Source: RHKX01 sp964497825 (GTDB taxonomy: Bacteria > Actinomycetota > Thermoleophilia > Solirubrobacterales > 70-9). Taken from it: a DNA stretch of 37,297 nucleotides. Each line of letters begins with the position of its first letter. The first letter of the stretch is position 1. The notes beneath the pieces are model-generated. The model ran no database searches. It saw nothing but the letters and a program-made list of their open reading frames with translations, and was not told the DNA's origin. A program made the translations under genes and the position numbers. Below are positions 30,227 through 37,297 of this stretch, one piece after another. The stretch is taken from the NCBI GenBank assembly GCA_964497825.1, contig CAZCFA010000025.1, positions 1 to 37,297 on the forward strand. The letters are read 5' to 3'.

Positions 30227-30651
30227 CGGTTCTGCTGCTGCTCGGTCGCGGCGAGTCTACCCCCGGAAGCAGGCGGCTCGCGCTCGATCCTGATCGTCAT
30301 CTCACGGGTCTCAGACAGCTTCAGCTCGAGCGCCGTGCGGATCCCGCCCGGCCAGGGCGGGATGCTGAAGTCCGCGTCGCGGGCCGCCTCGGTCAACCGG
30401 CTCGCCACCTTCGCCATCGCCTCGGCCATCGCCACGTAGGCGGCCTCGATTTGCTCCTGGTGCCCCTCGATCTCGGCCCGCAGGTCGCGGAGCCGGCGCA
30501 CGCGGGCGTCGATCAACGCCCGGTCGGTCTCGGCGGCCATCTCGGTCAGCGCCCGGGCGTGTGACTCGGCGGCGCTGAGGATCCGGTCGGCCTGCGCGCG
30601 GCTGGCCGCCAGCGAGTCGCGGATCTCCCCTGTGAGCGCACCCGGCACCAC
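30223..30651 (-). CDS. Small helical coiled-coil protein
   Basis: A 142-residue protein; GTG codons at 30651 and 30648 are both possible starts, with no clear RBS. It is almost wholly alpha-helical: SRAQADRILSAAESHARALTEMAAETDRALIDARVRRLRDLRAEIEGHQEQ makes a heptad coiled coil, followed by a short FSIPPWPGG break and a short basic C-terminal part. The much longer open frame that runs on into 33834 is the antisense shadow of the large coiled-coil gene and is rejected. It is translationally coupled to the DivIVA-like gene and likely binds that protein or forms hetero-bundles. The function is unknown. Confidence 0.65.
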   Translation of the reverse strand: MVPGALTGEIRDSLAASRAQADRILSAAESHARALTEMAAETDRALIDARVRRLRDLRAEIEGHQEQIEAAYVAMAEAMAKVASRLTEAARDADFSIPPWPGGIRTALELKLSETREMTIRIEREPPASGGRLAATEQQQNR

Positions 30652-30744
30652 ACCATGGTAGGCCCGCGTTGGGCGGCAACCCCAAGACCAGCGCTCCGCG
30701 ATCGGGTGGCGGGGGCAAGGCTTTCCCTGTATATCGGTGCTGTC
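30652..30744. promoter_or_regulatory. Divergent promoter of the coiled-coil genes
   Basis: A 93-base gap. Rightward, TATATC at about 30730-30735 in an extended tg-tatat context predicts a start within a few bases of the GTG at 30745, so the large coiled-coil mRNA may be leaderless. No matching -35 is evident and no Shine-Dalgarno precedes the GTG, which agrees with that reading. Confidence 0.4.
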
Positions 30745-33552
30745 GTGGCGGACCCCGACGAGCGAGAGGATGACGACGACGCCGTCGAGCGCCGACTCGT
30801 CCGCGCGCGCCAGAGCATCGGCCGCAGCTTCGACGAGCTGATCGCGCGGGTCGGAGCCGGCTCCGAGCAGCCTCCGGAGCCGCCCGGGGAGGCGACCGAG
30901 CAACCGCCCCCCGCCGGCGATCCCGGAGCGTCCGACGAGCAGCCGCCGGCGCCGCCGGGGCCGGTTGCGGCGACCGCCGAGGGCCGCCTCGAGGCGCTGA
31001 TCAGCGCCCGCGTCGAAGCCGCCGAACGCCGGCTCGAGCTGCAGTCGAAGGCGCTCGAGGCCGCGCTCGGCGAGGAGGCCGTGAGCGCCCGCCGCGCCGG
31101 TGAGCAGGTCGAGCGCGCGCGCGAGGCGCTGGTCGCGGCAACCGAGATCGCGCTGCGCGCGGTCGGCGAGTCGACCGAGAGCGCCAAGGCCGAGCTCGCG
31201 ACCGCCGTGAGCGAGGGCGCCGACGAGCAGCTGGCGCAGGCCGAGGCCCGCGTGCGCGGCCTCGGATCGGCGATCGAAGACGAGCTTCGCGAGGCGGTCG
31301 CCGGCGAGAGCGGGGAGGCGCTCGAGCGCGCGGTGGGCGAGGCGACGACGCGGGTCCGGGGCGAGGTCGAGCTGGCGATGCGTGAGGCGCGGGAGCTGCT
31401 CTCGGGCGAGTTCGGCGATGCCGAGACACGGCTGCGTGAGGCGGTCGAGCGGACTGACGCCGAGCGGGCGTCCGACCTCGGCCGCCGGATCGCCGAGCTC
31501 GAGCGGACCGAGGCGGAGCGGGTCGAAGCCAGCCTCGAGCGGGCGCTCGAACGCCTGCGCAGCGCCGGCGACCGCGCCGCCACCACCGCCGCTGACGGGG
31601 CGAAGAGCGCCGCCGGGGAACTGGTCGAGACGCGGATGGCGGCGGTCGAGGCGCGGATCGGCCGCCGCGCCGAGGACGAGCGCGCGGCGCTCGAGTCGCG
31701 CGTCGCCGAGATCGAGACCGCCGCCCGCGAGCGGGTCGAATCCGAGCTTGCGGCGGCGCGGGCGGAGCAGGCCCGGCGGCTCGAGGCGGAGTCCGCGGCC
31801 CAGCGCGAGGCGCTCGACGGCCTGCGCCGCGACGCGGAGCAGCTGCGACGCCACGCCGAGACCCGGATCGCGGAGCTCGAGTCCACGATCGAGTCCACGG
31901 CCGGGCACCAGATCGCCCGGGCGACCGATGCGGCGGCGACGCGGCTGGAGAGCGCGAACCAGCTCGCGGTCGCGCGGCAGAGCGCCGAGGCGGCGGAGCG
32001 GCTCGAGAGCATCGTCGCCCGCGAGACGGCGAAGGCTGAGGCGCGGCTGGCGGCCGAGGCACAGCGGCTCGAGCTGCTCGCCGCCGAGGGCCGCGAGGCG
32101 GTGGCGAAGGCGGTCGCGGGCGCGCGGGAGCAGATCGCCGAGCAGACGCAGGAGCGGGTGGCGCGCGCCACAGAGGCGCGGCTGCAGGAGGCCCGCAGCG
32201 CCCAGGAGGAGCGCGAGAAGGAGGCGCGGGCGCAGCTTCTGGCCGAGACCACGCGGGCCCTGAACGAGGTCGACCGGCGCATCACCGAGGCGCGGCAGAC
32301 GCTCGACGTCGCCACCCAGGAGGCGGTCGAGGGGGCGCGGCGGCAGCTCGGCGAGGACGTCGAGCGACAGATCCTCGCCGGCCTCGATGCCGCTCGCGAG
32401 GAGCTGAGCAGGACCGGGGCGGAGGGGCTGGCGGAGGCGCGCCGCTCGCTCGAGCAGCTCGCTCAGACGACCGCGGCCACGGAGGCGGAGGCGGCGATCG
32501 TGGCGGCCGAGACGCGGCTCGACCGGCGGTTCACGGCCGGGCGCGAACGGAGCGAGCAGGACCTCGGCGCCGAGCTCGAGCGGCTGGCAGGAGAGCTGCG
32601 GCACCGGGCCGAGCGCGCGGCCGAGTCCGCCGTCGGCGCCCTCGAGGGACGCGTCGGCGACCGCATAGCCGCGGCCGAGCGCCGGCTCGCGGCCGAGAAC
32701 GAGAGCAACGCCGAGCAGCGGATCGCCGGCCTCGACGAGAGCATCGAGGCGCTGCTCGGCGCCACCGCGGGCAGGCTCGAGGAGCGGATGGGGGCGGCGG
32801 TCGAGGAGTCGGTCGCCGAGGCCCGCCGGCAGGCGAGCGCCGAGACCCGGCAGGCGGCCGCGGGGGCGATCGAGGAGGCGCGGGAGCAGGCCCGCTCCGA
32901 GCTCGAGGCGGCGCTCGGGGCGAGCGTTCAGCGCCAATCGGAGGAGGCGTCGCGCTCCGTCCGCGCCGAGCTCGAGGCTGACGCCGCCAGGCTCAGGGCG
33001 GAGGTCGCCGGCATGCGCGAGGAGCTCGACAAGCGCCGGGTCCGCAGCGAGCGCGACAAGGCCACCGCCGCGATCGAGCGGGCCAAGGGCGAGCTGATTT
33101 CGACGCTCGGCGAGGAGGCGGGCAGGCAGGCCGAGGAGCTGCGCCGCCGCGCCACCGAGGCGGCGAACGAGCTCGCCGCGCGGGCGGGCGAGGACCGCGA
33201 GGGGCTCGACCGCAGCGCCGCGGCGCTGCGCGAGGGCATCGAGGCCGCCGTCGCCGACCGGGCCGAGGCCGTGCTGACGAGCGGCTACGAGCAGCGGATG
33301 GCGGCGCTCGACGCGCGCGTGCGGGAGCTGATCGACGACGGCTGCGCCCGCGCCGAGCAGCGGCTGGCCGCGGCCGCGGCCGCGGCCGAGGCGCGGCTCG
33401 CCGGCGCCGAGCGGGCGCAGCAGCGCGAGGAGGAGGTGCGGGCGCGGACCGCCGCGGCCGAACGGGAGTCCGAGCGCCGGGTGCGCGAGGCCGAGCAGCG
33501 GCTGGTCGAGGTGATGGCCCGGATCGAGTCCGGCGAGCGCCGGTTCGGCTGA
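30745..33552 (+). CDS. Very long coiled-coil protein (935 residues)
   Basis: Starts at the GTG at 30745 (VADPDERED). Domains: an acidic lead (1-15), one amphipathic helix (about 18-38, RQSIGRSFDELIARV), a Pro/Glu-rich linker (about 40-77), then about 850 residues of nearly uninterrupted Ala/Glu/Arg-rich heptads without membrane segments or an ATPase domain. The absence of a hinge and of Walker motifs excludes SMC/RecN. Actinobacterial proteins of this build (for example Scy and FilP of Streptomyces) are polar cytoskeletal scaffolds that work with DivIVA, which here lies just across the divergent promoter. That parallel is inference from architecture, since coiled coils resemble each other by composition. 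It ends at a hairpin before dnaE. Confidence 0.82.
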   Translation: MADPDEREDDDDAVERRLVRARQSIGRSFDELIARVGAGSEQPPEPPGEATEQPPPAGDPGASDEQPPAPPGPVAATAEGRLEALISARVEAAERRLELQSKALEAALGEEAVSARRAGEQVERAREALVAATEIALRAVGESTESAKAELATAVSEGADEQLAQAEARVRGLGSAIEDELREAVAGESGEALERAVGEATTRVRGEVELAMREARELLSGEFGDAETRLREAVERTDAERASDLGRRIAELERTEAERVEASLERALERLRSAGDRAATTAADGAKSAAGELVETRMAAVEARIGRRAEDERAALESRVAEIETAARERVESELAAARAEQARRLEAESAAQREALDGLRRDAEQLRRHAETRIAELESTIESTAGHQIARATDAAATRLESANQLAVARQSAEAAERLESIVARETAKAEARLAAEAQRLELLAAEGREAVAKAVAGAREQIAEQTQERVARATEARLQEARSAQEEREKEARAQLLAETTRALNEVDRRITEARQTLDVATQEAVEGARRQLGEDVERQILAGLDAAREELSRTGAEGLAEARRSLEQLAQTTAATEAEAAIVAAETRLDRRFTAGRERSEQDLGAELERLAGELRHRAERAAESAVGALEGRVGDRIAAAERRLAAENESNAEQRIAGLDESIEALLGATAGRLEERMGAAVEESVAEARRQASAETRQAAAGAIEEAREQARSELEAALGASVQRQSEEASRSVRAELEADAARLRAEVAGMREELDKRRVRSERDKATAAIERAKGELISTLGEEAGRQAEELRRRATEAANELAARAGEDREGLDRSAAALREGIEAAVADRAEAVLTSGYEQRMAALDARVRELIDDGCARAEQRLAAAAAAAEARLAGAERAQQREEEVRARTAAAERESERRVREAEQRLVEVMARIESGERRFG

Positions 33553-33581
33553 GCGAGCGCTCGCCGCAAAACGCGCGATGG

Positions 33582-33602
33582 CGCCGGCGCGAGGCGCCGG
33601 TG
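33582..33602 (+). terminator. Hairpin between coiled-coil gene and dnaE
   Basis: CCGGCGC at 33584-33590 pairs with GCGCCGG at 33594-33600 around a 3-base loop, extended by one wobble and one further pair. A 12-base palindrome GCGAGCGCTCGC precedes it at 33553-33564. Both sit in the 79-base gap before dnaE. No U-tract is present. Confidence 0.45.
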
Positions 33603-33631
33603 GCATCTGCCGCCCTTGCCATGATGGCCGC

Positions 33632-36600
33632 GTGACCCCGAACGGCGGGCAAGCGGCGCATCTGCACGTCCACAGCGAGTACTCGCTGCTCGACGGGGCG
33701 AACAAGATCGAGGCGATGGCGGCGCGCGCGGCCGAGCTCGGCATGCCCGCGCTGGGGCTCACCGACCACGGCGTGATGAACGGCGCGGTCGAGCTGTTCA
33801 AGGCCTGCCGCAACTCGGGGGTCAAGCCGATCATCGGGCTCGAGGCCTACCTCGTCGACGACGTCGAGCAGATCAAGCAGAAGACGAGGTGGGAGCGCAA
33901 CCACCTGACGCTGCTGGCCGCGAACGAGACCGGCTACGGCAACCTCGTCAAGCTCAGCTCGGCCGGCTTCCTCGAGGGCTTCACGCGCGGCAAGGCGAAC
34001 GTCGATCCGCGGCTGCTCGAGCGCTACTCGGAGGGGGTTATCGCGCTCACCGGCTGCCTGCAGTCGCGGTTCTGCCGCCGCCTGGTCGAGGACCGGCCGG
34101 CCGAGGCGCGGGCCCACGCCGACGATCTGCTGCAGATCTTCGGCCCCGAGAACGTCTACTTCGAGCTCCAGGTGAACGGCATCCCCGAGCAGGACAAGGC
34201 GAACGAGGGGATCGCCCGGATCGGCCGCGAGCTCGGCCGCGGGCTGGTCGCGACCGCCGACGTCCACTACCTGCGCCGTGAGGACTACGAGAACCACTCG
34301 GCGCTGCTCTGCGTGCAGACGAAGTCGACGCTGGAGCAGCCGAAGCTGCGCTTCGACACCAACGAGTTCTACCTGAAGACCGCCGAGGAGATGCACTCGG
34401 CGTTCGCGCCGTGGCCGGAGGCGGTCCCGAACACGCTCGAGATCGCGGCGCGCTGCGACGTCGAGATCAAGCTCGGCGAGCTGCTGCTGCCGCGGTTCCC
34501 GACCCCCGACGGCTCCGAGCCCGAGGCGATGCTGAGGCGGCTCGCCGAGGAGGGGCTGCGCCGTCGCTACGGCGAGCCGGTCCCCGCCGCCGCGGCCGAG
34601 CGGCTCGAGATGGAGCTCGGGGTGATCGAGGGGATGGGCTTCCCGTCCTACTTCCTGATCGTCTGGGACTTCGTCCGCTTCGCCAAGGACAACGGCATCG
34701 CGGTCGGCCCCGGGCGCGGCTCGGCGGCGGGCTCGATCGTCGCCTACAGCCTCGGGATCACCGACCTCGACCCGCTCGCGAACGAGCTGCTGTTCGAGCG
34801 CTTCCTGAACCCGGAGCGGCGCTCGATGCCGGACATCGACATCGACTTCTCGGTCCGCGGCCGTGAGCGGGTGATCCGCTACGTGCAGGAGAAGTACGGG
34901 CGCGAGTCGGTCGCCCAGATCATCACCTTCGGGAAGATGGCGCCGCGGGCGGCGACCCGCGACGCCGCCCGCGTGCTCGGCTTCGACTACGGCACCGGCG
35001 ACCGCGTCGCGAAGCTGATCCCGGAGCCGATCATGGGCCGCAGCCCGAGCTTCAACGAGTGCCTCGAGGCGGGCCAGGAGCTGCGCAAGGCCTACGACGA
35101 GGAGGGCGACGTGCGCCAGATCGTCGCCACCGCGCGCGGGCTCGAGGGGATCGTGCGCAACAACTCGATCCACGCCGCGGCGGTCGTGATCGCCGATCGG
35201 CCGCTGCAGGAGGTCGTGCCGCTGCAGCTCGCCGAGGACCGCGGCGCCGCCAAGGCCGGCGAGCGCTCCTACAAGATCGTCACCCAGTACTCGATGGGCC
35301 CGGTCGAGGAGATCGGCCTGCTGAAGATGGACTTCCTCGGGCTTCGCAACCTCGACGTGATCGAGGACGCGGTCGCGATCATCGCGCGCTCGCGCGGGGT
35401 CGAGCTCGACGTCGAGGCGCTGCCGCTCGACGACGCCCGCACCTACGAGATGCTGACGGCGGGCGACTCGGTCGGCGTCTTCCAGCTCGAGTCGGAGGGG
35501 ATGCGCGAGGCGATGCGCAAGGTCAGGCCGACCGAGTTCGGCGACATCGTCGCGCTCGTCTCCCTCTACCGGCCCGGCGCGATGGAGTACATCCCCGCCT
35601 ACGCGCTCGGCAAGGCCGACCCGAGCTCGGTCCGCTACGACGACGAGCGGCTGCGACCGATCACCGAGGCGACCTACGGCTGCTGCATCTACCAGGAGCA
35701 GCTGATGGAGATCTCGAAGCGGATCGGCGGCTTCAGCGGCGCCGAGGCCGACGACCTGCGCAAGGCGATCGGCAAGAAGAAGCGCGAGCTGATGGCGACG
35801 ATGGAGCAGAAGTTCATCGACGGCAGCGCCGCCTCGGGGACGGCGCCGCAGGTCGCGCGGAAGCTGTGGTCGACGATGACCGCGGCGGCCGACTACAGCT
35901 TCAACAAGTCGCACGCCGCCTGCTACGCGCTGATCGCCTACCGGACCGCCTACCTGAAGGCGAACTACCCGGCCGAGTACATGGCGGCGGTGATCTCCTC
36001 GGTGATGTCGACCAAGGACAAGGTGCCGTTCTTCGTCAACCGCTGCGAGGAGATGGGGATCGAGGTGCTGCCGCCCGACGTCAACTCCTCCGACCACAGC
36101 TTCGTCGTCAGCGAGGGCAACATCCGCTTCGGGCTCGACGCGGTCAAGAACGTCGGCCACGCGGCGGTCGAGGCGATCATCTCCGAGCGCGCCGAGCGGC
36201 CGTTCGAGTCGCTCTGGGACTTCTGCGAGCGGGTCGACTGCCGCGCCGTCAACAAGCGCGCGATCGAGGGCCTGGTCAAGTGCGGCGCGCTCGACTCGAC
36301 CGGCGCCACCCGCAAGGCGATGCTGGCGGTGCTGCCGCAGGCGCAGTCGGCGGGCCAGAAGGCGCAGGAGGACGCGATCCGTGGCCAGGGCTCGATCTTC
36401 GCGCTCGACGAGGCCGCCGGCGGCGCCGGCGGCCTCCGCTCGCAGCACCCGCCGATCCTCGGCGAGGAGTTCGAGCAGCGCGAGCTGCTGGCAATGGAGA
36501 AGGAGACGCTCGGCACGTTCCTCTCCGACCACCCGCTCTCGCAGGTGCGCGAGGCGCTCCGGGTTCGCACCGACTGCAGCCTCGCCGAGCTCGAGAACAA

Positions 36601-37138
36601 GCGCGACGGCGACTGGGTGACGGTCGGCGGCATCGTCGCCGAGGCGAAGAAGATCCGCACCCGCAGCGGCACCAACATGATGTTCGCGACGCTCGACGAC
36701 CTCGACGGCCGGGTCGAGATGATCATCTTCGCGAAGACGCTCGAGTCCAACGAGGGCCTGATCGACACCGACGCGGTGCTGCTGGTCCGCGGCCGCGTCG
36801 ATCGCAAGGACCGCAACGAGATCAAGCTCGTCGTCCAGGACGCGGAGGAGTTCGCGCCGAGCGAGGCCGACGTCGCCGACGCCAAGGAGCAGCTGCGCAA
36901 GGAGGCCGAGCCCGACGTCTTCCCGATCACGCTCGACGCCTCGCGCTTCGGCCTCGAGCTGATCGACGAGCTGAAATCGCTGCTCGCCAACTTCCCCGGC
37001 GAGGCCGAGGTCCACCTGGTCATGGACACGCGCGAGGGCCGGCGGACGCTGCGGTTCGGCCGCGAGTACCGGGTGACGCCGTCGGTCGGCCTGCGCGCCG
37101 AGGTCGACGAGCTGCTCAATCAGCCACTGGCGGCGTAG
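33632..37138 (+). CDS. dnaE: DNA polymerase III alpha subunit
   Basis: A 1168-residue replicative polymerase, close to the usual family length. The N-terminal PHP domain starts HLHVHSEYSLLDG (His10, His12, His14) and keeps TDHG, IIGLEAY, NHLTLLA, TGC and ADVH, so its metal site looks complete. The palm has PDIDIDF with Asp401 and Asp403, and KMDFLG with Asp567 as third carboxylate. A likely internal clamp-binding motif, QGSIF, lies at 919-923. The C-terminal OB fold has WVTVGGIVAEAKKIRTRSG, and a C-terminal tau-binding-type domain follows. The GTG at 33632 is the only start that gives the standard N-terminus. It is the chromosome's main polymerase by this build (DnaE1 type), not the error-prone DnaE2. 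Confidence 0.96.
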   Translation: MTPNGGQAAHLHVHSEYSLLDGANKIEAMAARAAELGMPALGLTDHGVMNGAVELFKACRNSGVKPIIGLEAYLVDDVEQIKQKTRWERNHLTLLAANETGYGNLVKLSSAGFLEGFTRGKANVDPRLLERYSEGVIALTGCLQSRFCRRLVEDRPAEARAHADDLLQIFGPENVYFELQVNGIPEQDKANEGIARIGRELGRGLVATADVHYLRREDYENHSALLCVQTKSTLEQPKLRFDTNEFYLKTAEEMHSAFAPWPEAVPNTLEIAARCDVEIKLGELLLPRFPTPDGSEPEAMLRRLAEEGLRRRYGEPVPAAAAERLEMELGVIEGMGFPSYFLIVWDFVRFAKDNGIAVGPGRGSAAGSIVAYSLGITDLDPLANELLFERFLNPERRSMPDIDIDFSVRGRERVIRYVQEKYGRESVAQIITFGKMAPRAATRDAARVLGFDYGTGDRVAKLIPEPIMGRSPSFNECLEAGQELRKAYDEEGDVRQIVATARGLEGIVRNNSIHAAAVVIADRPLQEVVPLQLAEDRGAAKAGERSYKIVTQYSMGPVEEIGLLKMDFLGLRNLDVIEDAVAIIARSRGVELDVEALPLDDARTYEMLTAGDSVGVFQLESEGMREAMRKVRPTEFGDIVALVSLYRPGAMEYIPAYALGKADPSSVRYDDERLRPITEATYGCCIYQEQLMEISKRIGGFSGAEADDLRKAIGKKKRELMATMEQKFIDGSAASGTAPQVARKLWSTMTAAADYSFNKSHAACYALIAYRTAYLKANYPAEYMAAVISSVMSTKDKVPFFVNRCEEMGIEVLPPDVNSSDHSFVVSEGNIRFGLDAVKNVGHAAVEAIISERAERPFESLWDFCERVDCRAVNKRAIEGLVKCGALDSTGATRKAMLAVLPQAQSAGQKAQEDAIRGQGSIFALDEAAGGAGGLRSQHPPILGEEFEQRELLAMEKETLGTFLSDHPLSQVREALRVRTDCSLAELENKRDGDWVTVGGIVAEAKKIRTRSGTNMMFATLDDLDGRVEMIIFAKTLESNEGLIDTDAVLLVRGRVDRKDRNEIKLVVQDAEEFAPSEADVADAKEQLRKEAEPDVFPITLDASRFGLELIDELKSLLANFPGEAEVHLVMDTREGRRTLRFGREYRVTPSVGLRAEVDELLNQPLAA

Positions 37139-37297
37139 CGGGCGGGAGGCGCTCGCGCGCGCCGCGGCGCGGCGGCGACGGCACCGGCGGGCAAGGCGGC
37201 GCGGGCACGGTGGGGCGTGGCGCCGGCGGCAATGCGGCACCGGCGGCAGAGCGGCGCGGGCACGGTGGGGCGCGGCGGCACCGGCGGCGAGGCACCG
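37139..37297. repeat. GC-rich tandem repeat, period about 55 bp, running off the window
   Basis: The 17-mer gcgggcacggtggggcg occurs at 37201-37217 and again at 37256-37272, and cggcaccggcgg words recur about every 55 bases around them (near 37179, 37235 and 37274, the last unit being shorter). No clear gene is visible in the 159 bases, though a Gly-rich frame could begin further on. Confidence 0.6.

Noticed and set aside
30652..33834. Minus-strand open frame opposite the large coiled-coil gene, continuous with the small helical gene
   Set aside because: The plus strand shows regular heptads over 850 residues; the minus reading has no domain and only the part after 30651 looks like protein.
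32993..37240. Open frame of 1415 codons on the minus strand opposite dnaE
   Set aside because: It is antisense to a certain dnaE, is Arg/Asp/Leu-rich without any motif, and follows from GC-rich codon use on the other strand.

Overview
The window is about 37 kb of very GC-rich DNA from what looks like a high-GC actinobacterium. DivIVA-like coiled-coil proteins, an LPFTG protein with a class E-type sortase, many GTG starts and a DnaE polymerase with an intact-looking PHP domain all fit. A Thermoleophilia/Solirubrobacterales-type genome is my best guess, but I cannot prove it without a database. Coding density is high and no gene-free gap exceeds 300 bases. No tRNA, rRNA, CRISPR array, IS element or phage module was seen.

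Layout. (1) 1-134: the Thr-rich C-terminal tail of a gene that starts outside the window. (2) 255-6589, minus strand: a tightly overlapping operon of acpS, an acyl carrier protein, an acyl-CoA-dehydrogenase-like flavoprotein, a class II aaRS-like amino acid:[carrier protein] ligase, a DUF1839 protein and a GH2 beta-mannosidase-like enzyme. It reads as a route that primes a carrier protein, loads an amino acid on it, possibly oxidises it, and passes it to an acceptor. (3) 6785-25375 plus 27757-29343: a mosaic exopolysaccharide locus on alternating strands. It holds two SAM methyltransferases, two GT4 glycosyltransferases, two secreted alginate-lyase-like proteins sharing a near-perfect 1-kb repeat, a Wzx-type flippase, a polysaccharide deacetylase, two O-antigen ligase/polymerase-like membrane proteins, a Wzz/BY-kinase co-polymerase, a double alpha/beta-hydrolase, an NDP-sugar epimerase and a polyprenyl-phosphate sugar-1-phosphate transferase. 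(4) Inside that locus sit a small LPFTG surface protein (21932-22261) with a structured leader, and a sortase (25400-26107). (5) 26141-27580: argG and a 54-residue membrane protein. (6) 29402-33552: three coiled-coil genes around a divergent promoter (a DivIVA-like protein, a 142-residue helical protein, a 935-residue coiled coil). (7) 33632-37138: dnaE, followed by a GC-rich tandem repeat running off the end.

How the parts work together. The sugar transferase would start the repeat unit on undecaprenyl phosphate, the GT4s and methyltransferases would build and decorate it, the flippase would move it out, the polymerase-like proteins and the Wzz/BY-kinase would set chain growth, and the deacetylase and lyases would trim the product. 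The sortase could attach the LPFTG protein to the wall. The carrier-protein operon is separate in orientation and spacing, and its product is unknown; it is the best candidate here for undescribed chemistry.
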